Assembly (NCBI RefSeq): GCF_030690725.1
Contig: NZ_JAUYGD010000037.1
Location: forward strand, 1 to 64,000
Length of the DNA stretch: 64,000 nucleotides
Reading direction: 5' to 3'
Source: Pseudomonas sp.
GTDB lineage: Bacteria; Pseudomonadota; Gammaproteobacteria; Pseudomonadales; Pseudomonadaceae
The position numbers were made by a program, and so were the translations under genes. The stretch's first letter is position 1; each line of letters opens with the position of its first letter. Shown here piece by piece: positions 1-10,149 of the stretch. The notes beneath the pieces are model-generated. The model saw only the letters and a list, made by a program, of their open reading frames with translations. It was not told the DNA's origin and ran no database searches.

Positions 1-197
1 AATGGCCACCGGAGTGGGGTCCGGGTGGCGAAAACGTAAGAAATACTCGTCGAATTGATTGTTTTTTGATCATTTGGCGAGTTTAAAAGTTGCGCTAGGT
101 GGTATGCCGGGGAAATACATGGCTACTTCAGACCATCCTTAGCACTTGCTAGCGCTTTGAACCGTCCGCAATGCCTGCGGCAAGTATTTTTAATGAA
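1..197. other. Window edge, no gene recognised
   Basis: The first ~40 bases are GC-rich with repeated GG/CC-rich words, and the sequence then becomes abruptly AT-rich. Short frames are open at the edge (one reads WPPEWGPGGENVRNT before a stop), but none is long enough to identify. It could be the tail of a mobile element whose body lies outside the window; nothing here proves it. Confidence 0.3.
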
Positions 198-668
198 CTA
201 GGAACAATTACTCTGTGCAGGGGGGGCGACAAAGAACATGTAAATTTTTCCGAGTACATTATTCACATGCACCACTGTGGTGACATGAACAACTGCATAC
301 TCGCCATCAGGCTCAACTAAGAACGAAACCCGTACATCCAAATGCTTATCGCGATCTTCCAGAATCACTTCATTCTCAAGATTTTCTGCAAGCTTAAATA
401 TCCCGACTACATCTCCAATCTTGTAGGTTTCACTGGACTCCCCATGGTTAAACTCATTTATTCCTCCCAGATCTTTAAGACCAAGCTTAGAGACAACCCA
501 ATTCCTCAAGCTCATCAGCTGAACCACCCAAGAAGGAGTGCTCTTCGCAACTGCAATGTAAAAATCCAGAGCAGATTGTTTGTTGTATTTTGTTCTTGCT
601 GAGTGACTATCCCAGAAATATGCACTTTCCAGTGAGCCTTGAAGAATTGAGTTTTGGGGTGCGTTCAT
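198..668 (-). CDS. DUF2867 domain-containing protein
   Basis: This 156-residue protein has no signal peptide or membrane segment. The stretch around residues 40-75 (AKSTPSWVVQLMSLRNWVV followed by a KLGLKDLG motif) and the C-terminal half with repeated H-V-T/V-H-V beta-strands match the DUF2867 family as I remember it. The biochemical role of that family is not established. The ATG is preceded by GGAAG at a 6-base spacing, which supports this start. It is the last of three same-strand genes in the AT-rich block and lies about 70 bases after the DUF6151 gene. Codon use is AT-rich like its two neighbours and unlike the rest of the window, suggesting acquisition with them. Family assignment is by motif memory, so moderate certainty. 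Confidence 0.7.
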   Translation of the reverse strand: MNAPQNSILQGSLESAYFWDSHSARTKYNKQSALDFYIAVAKSTPSWVVQLMSLRNWVVSKLGLKDLGGINEFNHGESSETYKIGDVVGIFKLAENLENEVILEDRDKHLDVRVSFLVEPDGEYAVVHVTTVVHVNNVLGKIYMFFVAPPAQSNCS

Positions 669-739
669 TTAATACTTCCATGTAATGGCTTAGCGTTTGA
701 TTAATGGATGAGATCCCAGTAAGTAGTCTGAATCGCTTG

Positions 740-1324
740 CTATACGGCACTTTTCAAAATCTCTAATTCGTCAGATTCTAGTGTTTTTGGGCTGACACGA
801 GGCAGACCTGAGGAATTGAACAGAGGCGATTTCTTGTACTGTCCGCTGATACAGCTTTTGGCTACGATCCAGATAAAACGAGCTATAACACCCAAGAGCC
901 CGTGCTGAGTTGGCTTCGGTTTACCCAGTGCGGTGTCAGTGTTTAACACAGCAACCTTGGTGCCAAAGTCTTTGTCCATTTGCTGGCGATCAAGGCAAGT
1001 ATGGATAAGACCTATAAATGACACTTTACGGCTGGCCATCGTATTACCAATAGGCGATGTACAGCATGTGGCATACCAGCGGAGCATACCTTTTTCAGTA
1101 AGGCGGACTGCCGCCAAAAGATCTTCGCCTTGGCAGAATCGCAGATAGCTCTGAGCTACTTGGACGATCTCGGTTCCGCCTTGTTTATCCAGCACAAAAG
1201 GCGCTTTACCAAGAAAGTGTGCGAACGCCCGGCAATCGGTGCAATAGCAGATAATACGATTACTGACGCCAATACTGTCGAGTTCCCCTCTAACAGCACC
1301 GCATTGACATTGAATTGAATGCAT
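740..1324 (-). CDS. DUF6151 / GFA-like zinc protein
   Basis: A 194-residue protein beginning MHSIQCQCGAVRG. The early CxC pair, the C-Y-C-T-D-C cluster near residue 30 and a later T-C-C-T pair resemble the zinc-binding cysteines of glutathione-dependent formaldehyde-activating (GFA/CENP-V) folds; the overall pattern fits DUF6151. A longer open frame runs back to 1498 and would overlap the upstream TIR gene, but an AAGGAG ribosome site lies 11 bases before the ATG at 1324, so I chose that start. No enzymatic activity can be claimed. It lies about 100 bases downstream of the TIR gene in the same direction, so the two could be co-transcribed. Base composition is intermediate between the TIR gene and the core genome. 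Confidence 0.7.
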   Translation of the reverse strand: MHSIQCQCGAVRGELDSIGVSNRIICYCTDCRAFAHFLGKAPFVLDKQGGTEIVQVAQSYLRFCQGEDLLAAVRLTEKGMLRWYATCCTSPIGNTMASRKVSFIGLIHTCLDRQQMDKDFGTKVAVLNTDTALGKPKPTQHGLLGVIARFIWIVAKSCISGQYKKSPLFNSSGLPRVSPKTLESDELEILKSAV

Positions 1325-1421
1325 AGATATCACCACTCCTTGGCTTGGTACGACCTGTTTTGTGCCGTTACGGGTTAAGGTTGGACTACAGTGAACTGCT
1401 TTAAATGCTGCTAGCTGAAAT

Positions 1422-2735
1422 CTAGGCCCCGTGGCATTTTTTATATTTTTTCCCACTTCCACAAGCGCAAAGGTCGTTTCGTGATTGTTTTTTAGCACAG
1501 TTCCTTTCTATGACCAATTGCACTCTTTGCTTCAAAGCAGTAACTAATTCTGCCGATTCAGGGTCTATTCGAATCATTTCATCATAGTGGCTAATTGCTT
1601 TATTATGCTCACCTAAAAGCTCGGAACAGTAACTTCCATACGCAAAATGCGCCTCGAGATAATCCGGATTTAACACCAAGGCCTTCTCGTAAAGTTCGCA
1701 TATTTTTTCTCGCGACTCCTTGCTGTCTTTTTTGTACGATTTATAGTAATTGGTTAAATTTGCGTACGCCTTTGACTCTGCTGGATTGTAAGAAATTATT
1801 GTTTCATATTGCTCTTTCGCGCCTTCATAATCATCAAAATAATTAGTCAGCAGCACTCCCAGATTAAGTCTCGCCTCAGTTAGATTTGGCATTATGCTAA
1901 CTGCCCTTTCAAACAGACCCCTTGCTTTCTCTAGCTGCGTTTTCCGACAATAGAGCATGTACCCATAGTTGTTTAGGGCGTATGCATTATCGCCATTTAG
2001 CTCTAGCGACTTCTCATAATTAATTTCCGCTTTTTTGATGTTTCCTCGGCGCGAAGCGATACCGGCCCTTATTGAGTAGGCATCTGATATAGGTTCGTTT
2101 TCTTCCAGCCATTGGTCTAGAGCAATTTCTTTTTCATCAATATCCTCAATGAACGAAATTCTTAATAATCCAACTAGATGCGTAATATTTAACCCGCCCA
2201 GACAGGTTATAATCGACGCATAGCTTTCCTTCTTAAGCTCATCAAAAGTCAGATTCTTCCTGTCACTTATATAAGCCAAAAACTCATTGATGCAAGATGC
2301 AATACTCTCAACTGATCTTAGCTCATTAAGCTCGCTGATTATTGAGGTCGGCGGCAAGGCATCTATCAGATATTTAATCTTTTCCTGCTCTTGAAGCCAG
2401 TGCCTTGTATATGCAAGCCGGTCTGCGACTGAATAAATACTAGTGCCCCTGACTATTACAGGTAGGATTTTATTTTCATAATCCCTATCTTTTAGCAAGT
2501 GCAGAACTTCTCTCATGCAGTTTTTTGAGCGCAAATAACCATCGCTAATCAAAATAACTGCAAAGTCAGCTTCCCTTATCGACTCCATAAAGCCAGATAT
2601 GCTGCTTTTGTATTCAAGGTCCCGTACGTCGCGAGTTATGTTTAGCTGCAGTGCAGTTAGGTCTTTTTCGATTTGATCTGCAATTTCCATGTCGGACCAA
2701 GAGTACGACAGAAATATGTTCTTTCTTATACTCAC
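1422..2735 (-). CDS. TIR-TPR-SEC-C domain protein, putative defence effector
   Basis: The 437-residue protein starts with a TIR domain (about 5-130): NIFLSYSWSD strand and box 1, then SKNCMREV with E76 at the position of the catalytic glutamate of NAD-consuming TIR enzymes. Residues ~205-405 form about five TPR-like repeats (A-x-x-x-Y-E/F-x-A motifs). The extreme C-terminus, DLCACGSGKKYKKCHGA, is a SEC-C zinc motif (CxCx8CH), normally a protein- or nucleic-acid-contact module. Prokaryotic TIR proteins are often anti-phage or NADase effectors, and the TPR region probably senses or scaffolds a partner; both points are inference. The start codon is GTG with only a weak upstream GAG. The gene is strikingly AT-rich, a sign of horizontal transfer. 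DUF6151 and DUF2867 genes follow. Confidence 0.85.
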   Translation of the reverse strand: MSIRKNIFLSYSWSDMEIADQIEKDLTALQLNITRDVRDLEYKSSISGFMESIREADFAVILISDGYLRSKNCMREVLHLLKDRDYENKILPVIVRGTSIYSVADRLAYTRHWLQEQEKIKYLIDALPPTSIISELNELRSVESIASCINEFLAYISDRKNLTFDELKKESYASIITCLGGLNITHLVGLLRISFIEDIDEKEIALDQWLEENEPISDAYSIRAGIASRRGNIKKAEINYEKSLELNGDNAYALNNYGYMLYCRKTQLEKARGLFERAVSIMPNLTEARLNLGVLLTNYFDDYEGAKEQYETIISYNPAESKAYANLTNYYKSYKKDSKESREKICELYEKALVLNPDYLEAHFAYGSYCSELLGEHNKAISHYDEMIRIDPESAELVTALKQRVQLVIERNCAKKQSRNDLCACGSGKKYKKCHGA

Positions 2736-3142
2736 AAAAATTACTCGCTGGTTATTTTTACCCGCAACTAAACAGCTGGCTCACAATTAATTGCCATTGT
2801 GGCTAAGTAATAAAAACATGATCTGTATTAGTCTCCAACCTAAAGGCACCACATGGCTTTCAAGAAAGCGACACCCCATAAACCAGCCAGAACCTACGTC
2901 TTTGCCGCCGCACTGTCTAGCAGCTCTCGATCAATTCCTCAGTAGCGCCAGCCCAATGCCAAGCCTCGGTTTTTCACGTTAAAAACAAGCCTCCCTAAAA
3001 AATGCTCACCAAGCCAGCCGTGTGCGGGCGTCGAGCAGGCATGGGCTGATAAAGCTGCGCCGCGCTGGTTTTGTGCTAGATATTTAGCTGATGGTTTTGC
3101 CGTTTTTTAAAACCCCAAAACAATAATCGCAAGGGACGGTAC
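2736..3142. other. Intergenic region between accessory block and core
   Basis: This 407-base gap separates the minus-strand TIR gene from the plus-strand membrane cassette, so it should hold both promoters. A 30-codon frame at 2853-2945 (MAFKKATPHKPARTYVF...) has AAAGG 5-6 bases ahead of its ATG. I do not recognise it and it may be chance or a remnant. Base composition changes from AT-rich to GC-rich across the gap, which probably marks the edge of the acquired block. No terminal repeats or tRNA were seen. Confidence 0.4.
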
Positions 3143-3673
3143 GTGCATATGAGTACAGAGCTGAACACAGCCCAGCCCAAGTCCGCCCATTGGCGGTTTA
3201 AGTTGGGTATCGCGATTATCTGTTTGATTCCGGCTTTGTGGCTTCTGGTGCCGCTGGCAGCGGCGGCGGATGTGCCGGGGTCTAAGGTGGCGGCGCTTTC
3301 GGGGGCGCTGTTTATCCTTAACAAGATTCTCTTGCTGCTGGTTATCGCCATCATGGGCAAGGCGGGTTTCCAGGAGCTGAAGCAGCATATCTACGGCTAT
3401 ATGTCTTCGATGGTGCCGAGCACTGAGGATGAGATCAGCCCGATGCGCCATCGCATTGGCTTGGTGATGTTCTGCCTGCCACTGATTTCTTCCTTTCTTG
3501 AACCCTATATCGACGCTATCGCGCCCGGTCTGCGGCCTAATAACTGGGCACTGCAGATGCTCGGCGATGCCATGCTGATTGGCAGCTTCTTTGTTTTGGG
3601 CGGCAATTTCTGGGAGAAGCTGCGTGCGCTGTTTATTCGCACCGCACGGGTTAGCAGCCCCGACGCTGCGTGA
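3143..3673 (+). CDS. Transporter suffix domain-containing protein, stand-alone
   Basis: A 176-residue membrane protein with four hydrophobic segments (about 20-43, 50-75, 104-125, 140-158). The order WRFKLGIAIICLIP, IAIMGKAGFQELK, RHRIGLVMFCLP and FFVLGGNFWEKLRALF matches the transporter-suffix domain, usually found as a C-terminal appendix of transporters; here it is a separate gene. The GTG at 3143 has AAGGG 7 bases upstream; ATG at 3149 is the alternative. It lies 60 bases before an HlyD adaptor and a DUF2955 permease in the same direction, so it probably belongs to that exporter as an accessory subunit (inference). The function of the suffix domain is unknown. Confidence 0.7.
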   Translation: MHMSTELNTAQPKSAHWRFKLGIAIICLIPALWLLVPLAAAADVPGSKVAALSGALFILNKILLLLVIAIMGKAGFQELKQHIYGYMSSMVPSTEDEISPMRHRIGLVMFCLPLISSFLEPYIDAIAPGLRPNNWALQMLGDAMLIGSFFVLGGNFWEKLRALFIRTARVSSPDAA

Positions 3674-3733
3674 TCTACCCCGCACTGCCGAGTCAACCTT
3701 GGTGCTTGCTCCATCTGCCTTACGGGAACCCTT

Positions 3734-4864
3734 ATGTCTGAAGCACTAGAGCAGCCTGACAGCACGCCACCGGACGAGACGCCGGTGGCCGTCGATAAAT
3801 CCGCGCCGCCAGCCAACCCGCTGCGACGTATTGCGTTGATCGTGGTGTCAGTTGCCGCCGCGCTGTTTGTGCTGTCCATCCTGATGGAGCGCAGCACCCC
3901 GTCTACCTCGCAGGCGGTGGTGCAGGGTTATGTGGTGCAGATGGCATCCGAGGTGGGTGGCCGCGTGGTGGAAATCGCGGTGCTCGACAATGCGCGGGTG
4001 GAGGCTGGGCAGCTGCTGTTTCGCATTGATCCGCAGCCTTACAAGATCGCCATTGCCGAAGCCGAGGCGCGCCTTGAGCAAACAGGCCAGGCGTTGGGGG
4101 CCAACACCGCATCGGTGGATGCGGCCCAGGCTCAGCTCGTTTCCGCCCGCGCCCAGCGTGACAATGTGCGCGAGCAAGCGCGCCGGGTAATGCAGCTGGT
4201 TGAACGCGGCGTTTATGCGCGGGCGCGTTTGGATGAAGCCACCGCGTCGCTGAACTCCGCCGAAGCTGCCGTGGTCAAGGCGCAGGCCGATTTGCAACGC
4301 GCACGTCAGGAACTGGGGCCAACCGGTACGGCTAACCCGCAGTTCAAGCAGGCCCTCGCGCAGCTGGAAAAGGCCCGGCTTGATCTGGTGCGTACGGAAA
4401 TTACCGCGCCAGCCGACGGGGTGATCACCAATCTGCAGCTCGCCGTTGGCCAGGTGGTCAGCGCCGGCCAGCCCGCGCTGACCTTTATCGACACCGGCAC
4501 TGTATGGATTTCCGCGGCCTTTAAAGAAAACAGCCTGGAGCACGTGCAGGCCGATGATACGGCCGAGCTGGTGTTCGACGTGTTGCCTGGGCGTATTTTC
4601 AATGCGCGGGTCGAGAGCGTCGGCTGGGGCGTTGCAACAGAAGGCAGCAGCTCTTCTGCCCTGCCCTCGGTACGCAACCAGAGCGGCTGGGTACGTGACC
4701 CGCAACGCTTCCCCGTGCGCCTGGTGGTGATGGAGCCTTATCCGAAAGGCCTGCGCTATGGCTCACAGGTTACGGTGGTGATTTACACCGGCGATAACCC
4801 GCTGGCGAATATGTTTGGCGTAATCACCGCGCGGCTTGTGGCGCTGCTGACCTATGTCAACTGA
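3734..4864 (+). CDS. HlyD-family membrane fusion protein (efflux adaptor)
   Basis: The 376-residue periplasmic adaptor has a short acidic N-terminus, a single membrane anchor at about 32-48 (IALIVVSVAAALFVLSIL), a lipoyl half (VVQMASEVGGRVVEI), a long alpha-helical hairpin rich in A/E/Q/R (about 100-215), the second lipoyl half (TEITAPADGVITNLQL) and a beta-barrel region. This is the EmrA/AaeA architecture. It would link the inner-membrane DUF2955 protein to an outer-membrane channel, but no outer-membrane factor gene is adjacent, so a shared TolC-type partner is likely. Its last 11 bases overlap the start of the permease gene, indicating translational coupling. The substrate cannot be read from sequence. 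Confidence 0.88.
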   Translation: MSEALEQPDSTPPDETPVAVDKSAPPANPLRRIALIVVSVAAALFVLSILMERSTPSTSQAVVQGYVVQMASEVGGRVVEIAVLDNARVEAGQLLFRIDPQPYKIAIAEAEARLEQTGQALGANTASVDAAQAQLVSARAQRDNVREQARRVMQLVERGVYARARLDEATASLNSAEAAVVKAQADLQRARQELGPTGTANPQFKQALAQLEKARLDLVRTEITAPADGVITNLQLAVGQVVSAGQPALTFIDTGTVWISAAFKENSLEHVQADDTAELVFDVLPGRIFNARVESVGWGVATEGSSSSALPSVRNQSGWVRDPQRFPVRLVVMEPYPKGLRYGSQVTVVIYTGDNPLANMFGVITARLVALLTYVN

Positions 4865-5897
4865 GGCCTTGGCGGCCCCCTCCCCGTCAATCGATCTGGC
4901 GCGCGCCAAGCGTCAAGGCTTGCGTGTGGCTCTGGCAGTAACGCTGGGATTCAGCCTGGGCTTGGTCAACGACAGTGTGCTGCCCTTTCTCGCACCGCTA
5001 TTTGCCACTCAGTTTCTGCTGGCCAGCTACAACCCGCCCGGTTTACGTCAGGGGCTGGGCACTGTATTGCTGATCTTTATGGTGGGCGCGCTGCTGATCT
5101 TCCTCACCGGCCTGCTCGGTGAGCGGCCGTTGGTGCTGCTGCCGTTGCTCTGGCTGTGCTACTTCAGCTGCTTTTTCGCCCAGGGTCGCCAGGTGGGTGG
5201 CGCGGGGCCGGCGTTGATGCTGGTGATTGCGATTGTGGTGCCGCTGCTCGACATCCTCCAGCGTGACCTCGGCGAGTCGATTGTCTTGGTTCTGGCCAAG
5301 GCGGTCAGCATCGGCCTGCTGCTTGCCTGGGGCGCTCATGCAGTATTCCCGGATCTCGGCCCCGCGCCGGTAGCCCCTGCGCCTTTGCCGCGCACGGAGC
5401 TGGGCTACGTGACGCGCCAGGCCATGGTCAGTGGCGCCATCCTGCTGGGCATGGTTGCACTGTGCTTGATCGACTCGCGCCTGGCCACGGCGATGGTCAT
5501 ACCGATTACCGTGGCCTCGTTGCTCAGCCAGTTCGAGCTGGGGATGAGCAGCCGAACCGCTGCCGCGCTGATCGTCATCAACCTGCTGGGCGGGGTTGTC
5601 GCATCCCTGGCATTTACCGTGAGCGAACTGCGGCCCAGCCTCTTGTGGGTCATCCTAATCCTGCTGACGGTGAGCCTGCTGTTTGCCGGCCGAGCTGTTA
5701 TGGGCGCGGTGACGGGCAAGGTGTTTGGCGGCGGGCTGACGACCTTTCTGATTCTCTTTGGTCTGGGCGTTTCGCCATTGCCCGGCGAAACGCCAGAGCT
5801 GTTTTCCACGCGAATTGCCTATGTGCTGTTCGCGGTTCTGTATGCCTTGTGCATGGCCAGCCTGTTCTGGCCCAGGCCGCGTAACGCCAGTCATTAA
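4854..5897 (+). CDS. DUF2955 family inner-membrane permease (FUSC/AaeB-like)
   Basis: A 347-residue polytopic membrane protein with roughly ten hydrophobic segments and no large soluble domain. The start GLRVALAVTLGFSLGL and the segment FLAPLFATQFLLAS resemble the first half of aromatic-acid exporter/FUSC permeases, and the gene pattern (HlyD adaptor followed by DUF2955) is a recurrent pair in proteobacteria. It is probably the transport subunit of a two- or three-part exporter of small organic acids or toxic compounds; that is inference from AaeAB-like systems. It begins 11 bases before the adaptor stop codon. A small membrane protein gene follows 31 bases later. Confidence 0.8.
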   Translation: MSTEALAAPSPSIDLARAKRQGLRVALAVTLGFSLGLVNDSVLPFLAPLFATQFLLASYNPPGLRQGLGTVLLIFMVGALLIFLTGLLGERPLVLLPLLWLCYFSCFFAQGRQVGGAGPALMLVIAIVVPLLDILQRDLGESIVLVLAKAVSIGLLLAWGAHAVFPDLGPAPVAPAPLPRTELGYVTRQAMVSGAILLGMVALCLIDSRLATAMVIPITVASLLSQFELGMSSRTAAALIVINLLGGVVASLAFTVSELRPSLLWVILILLTVSLLFAGRAVMGAVTGKVFGGGLTTFLILFGLGVSPLPGETPELFSTRIAYVLFAVLYALCMASLFWPRPRNASH

Positions 5898-5928
5898 TCG
5901 CTGTACTGCTGCTAATCAGGTGCCGTCT

Positions 5929-6273
5929 ATGCGCAAGCTCTGGAGCAAGTACCTGGCGCTGCTGGATGCAGACTTAAGCGCCAAGATCTTCGACAACATC
6001 AAAAACCTGCTGGTCTGCGCGCTGCTGTTTGCCGCCGGCACTGACGCGTTGCATGGCAACCATCAGATCTTTATGGGGCTCTGGGGCTCAACCCTGGCAG
6101 GTTGGGGGTTGATCATCGTATCGGCGCTTCTGCTGCTACTGAATATCAGCGACGCCCTGCGGCGCCTGGCCAAATTGCGCCATCACGTGGTGCTGCAGCT
6201 CATCCTGTTTCTGCTTTACCTGATCCTGGCTGTGCGCGTGGTGGAAATAGTCTGGAGTTTCAGGGCGACATAA
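5929..6273 (+). CDS. Small three-helix membrane protein, function unknown
   Basis: A 114-residue protein that I do not recognise. It has three hydrophobic stretches, at about 27-40 (LLVCALLFAAG), 52-74 (WGSTLAGWGLIIVSALLLLL) and 86-108 (VVLQLILFLLYLILAVRVV), separated by a short basic loop with RRLAKLRHH. A longer frame runs upstream inside the permease gene, but the ATG at 5929 follows the permease stop directly and gives a sensible N-terminus (MRKLWSKYLALLDADLSAK). It lies 31 bases downstream of the DUF2955 gene in the same direction and may be part of that transcript. The next gene is convergent. Confidence 0.6.
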   Translation: MRKLWSKYLALLDADLSAKIFDNIKNLLVCALLFAAGTDALHGNHQIFMGLWGSTLAGWGLIIVSALLLLLNISDALRRLAKLRHHVVLQLILFLLYLILAVRVVEIVWSFRAT

Positions 6274-6300
6274 GCCCACTGGAGCGTTGGCAATGCTCAA

Positions 6301-6852
6301 TCAGCTGGTCTGGGTGCAACTCGGCTGCCCAGCCGAGTAACGCACGCCGGGGCTGACTGCGGCGTTGAATTCTTTCAGGGCCGATGAGCCGATCAGCAGC
6401 GGGAATTCAAAGGCGCTGCGGTCGGTCAGGTTGACCTCGATGTTCTTCAGTTCATCACCCACGCAGATGTCCATCGCGATCACAGGGCGGGCGGTATACA
6501 GCTGTTTGTCGCCGGGTTTGCGGTCATCGGCGCGGCGTTTGATATAGCTCATGCGCGCCAGCGGCCTTTCGATGATCTGCGCTTGCTTGGCGTCTTGCAT
6601 ACCCAGCTGGAAACGCACCCATTCGCCGCCATTACGCTTGAACATTTCAATGTTCTTGGCGCTGAGCGAGGCGGTCTCGGCACCGGTATCGAGCTTGGCG
6701 GGCAGCTCCAGGGCCAGTTCATGCAGCGAAACCTTCTCGTGCAGGCCGTAAATCTGCGGCTGGTTGGCCATCGTGCCGGTGGCGAACAGTGCGGCGCAGA
6801 ATGCAAAGGCGGCCGGCAGCTGTTTGAGCGGTACGCAGGCGAGGTTCGACAT
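6301..6852 (-). CDS. Periplasmic retropepsin-like aspartic peptidase (RimK/LysX-associated Zn_protease family)
   Basis: A 183-residue protein with a signal peptide (about 1-29, ending near GTMANQ). The core motif KLDTGAETASL places D55 in the D-T-G-A signature of single-chain retropepsin-like proteases; this family was long labelled ATP-dependent zinc protease without good reason. The later segment FEFPLLIGSSALKEF contains the second conserved hydrophobic-Gly motif. Homologues are implicated in cell-envelope peptide or cofactor processing, but the target is not known. It stands alone between the convergent small membrane protein gene and the katG terminator, which suggests its own promoter in 6853-6930. 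Confidence 0.75.
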   Translation of the reverse strand: MSNLACVPLKQLPAAFAFCAALFATGTMANQPQIYGLHEKVSLHELALELPAKLDTGAETASLSAKNIEMFKRNGGEWVRFQLGMQDAKQAQIIERPLARMSYIKRRADDRKPGDKQLYTARPVIAMDICVGDELKNIEVNLTDRSAFEFPLLIGSSALKEFNAAVSPGVRYSAGQPSCTQTS

Positions 6853-6930
6853 CAGGTGGCTCCAATAGCATTTAGAAAGTCAGGCTAAGTTAACGGCGCT
6901 GGCTGAATTCAAGCTTAATCAGACACTTAT

Positions 6931-6972
6931 AAAAACTTCGCCCCGCCATGAATGACCATGGAGGGGCGAAGT
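6931..6972 (-). terminator. Rho-independent terminator of katG
   Basis: On the minus strand a 10-bp stem (ACTTCGCCCC with GGGGCGAAGT; inner CCATG/CATGG arms) is followed by a T-tract (TTTTTAT). It lies about 35 bases past the katG stop codon, the position expected for katG transcript termination. Confidence 0.85.
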
Positions 6973-7007
6973 GGTTTCAATTGAGGCCGGCTAGGCCTCT
7001 ATGCGGA

Positions 7008-9236
<2,229 letters not shown>

Positions 9237-9323
9237 TTACCTAACGGGGTGGACTCAGCTTGGTAGCTGGACTGCGAACGAGCCAATAGGATTTGGGTAT
9301 GACCTTTATAGTAGTCAGGGTAT

Positions 9324-9347
9324 ATGACTCAGTGACTATAGAGTCAT
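9324..9347. promoter_or_regulatory. Inverted repeat upstream of katG
   Basis: ATGACTC and GAGTCAT arms (7 bp each) flank a 10-base spacer within an AT-rich stretch, about 105 bases before the katG start and 93 bases before the divergent small gene. Symmetry and position suit a regulator site controlling either gene. The binding protein is unknown. Confidence 0.4.
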
Positions 9348-9439
9348 CGCCGTAAAACAGCTGATAAAGTGGCGGGTGTCTGCGCCCTATTCGCGCCGAA
9401 AAACACCGCGTTAAATCACCCCAAATGAGCGCTTGAACC

Positions 9440-9631
9440 GTGGAAGAGACCCGCCAAACAGCAGCCGCCAGCGACGCCGAAGTGCTGGCTTATATGCAGC
9501 GTCAACTGCGCTCCGGCCGCGTAAAACCGAGCGTGCTGGTGAGCCTGACGCAAAAGGAATTCGCCGATGTCAGCCATGAGCGCATCGTGCAGTGCTTCAA
9601 TCAGTTGGACTCTTCGTTGCTTAAACGCTGA
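9440..9631 (+). CDS. Small conserved-looking hypothetical protein
   Basis: A 63-residue soluble, charged peptide beginning from GTG (VEETRQTAAASDAEVLAYMQRQLRSG). It has good high-GC codon bias and helix-forming composition, with an RVKPSVLVSLTQKEFADV segment suggesting a small helical fold. I do not recognise a family. It is divergent from katG across a 221-base regulatory gap and ends 23 bases before the convergent GNAT gene. The start is not supported by a clear ribosome site. It could be a real small regulator or chance; codon composition makes a gene more likely. Confidence 0.5.
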   Translation: MEETRQTAAASDAEVLAYMQRQLRSGRVKPSVLVSLTQKEFADVSHERIVQCFNQLDSSLLKR

Positions 9632-9654
9632 GCGCTAGATCAATGGGCACGCCA

Positions 9655-10149
9655 CTAGCCGCTCGCCAGCCGATGCAGGCTGTTTGCATCCATCTCGTAA
9701 GCACGCCATTTCTCGACTGCTTTGCCGCCATGACGCTGATAGAACTGCTCGGCGCGGTTATTGCCGGCCAGCACATCCCAGCGCAAGCGCCCTGCCCCGT
9801 CGGTCAGCGCCCGGCCTGCGATAGCCTTGAGTAACTGCGCACCGACGCCAGCCGAGCGGTAAGCGGGATTGACGTAGAGTTCTTTCAGCACCAGGGTTGG
9901 CCGCAAATCGTAGGTAAAGGCAATCGGCAAGGTCACTGCGTAGCCCTGCACCATGCCGGCAGCTTCGGCGACCTGGATATGGCACTGCGCGTCAGGGCCA
10001 AACGCCCGTGAGCGCAGTGCCTCGATATCTACTGCGAAGGCCTCGATATACCCCTCAAAGCGCGCCAGTGCCTGCATCAGCGTCAACACCTGAGGAAGGT
10101 CCGCGACAGTGGCGTCGCGGATGCACAGGGCCGAACTCAGCATTCGCAT
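9655..10149 (-). CDS. GNAT family N-acetyltransferase
   Basis: A 164-residue single-domain acetyltransferase. The acetyl-CoA loop appears as LYVNPAYRSAGVGAQLLKAI (motif A, R-x-x-G-V/I-G), with downstream WDVLAGNNRAEQFYQRHGG as motif B (N and the FY helix). The substrate is unknown; the family acetylates amines on small molecules or proteins. The ATG at 10149 (or 10143) lies inside the last bases of the rhodanese gene, so translation is probably coupled and both share the promoter facing the GlxA-type regulator. Confidence 0.85.
   Translation of the reverse strand: MRMLSSALCIRDATVADLPQVLTLMQALARFEGYIEAFAVDIEALRSRAFGPDAQCHIQVAEAAGMVQGYAVTLPIAFTYDLRPTLVLKELYVNPAYRSAGVGAQLLKAIAGRALTDGAGRLRWDVLAGNNRAEQFYQRHGGKAVEKWRAYEMDANSLHRLASG

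Noticed and set aside
1325..1498. N-terminal extension of the DUF6151 gene
   Set aside because: It would overlap the end of the TIR gene, while AAGGAG sits correctly before ATG 1324.
2853..2945. 30-codon small gene with AAAGG upstream
   Set aside because: No recognisable family, short length and location in a composition boundary; noted only in the intergenic entry.
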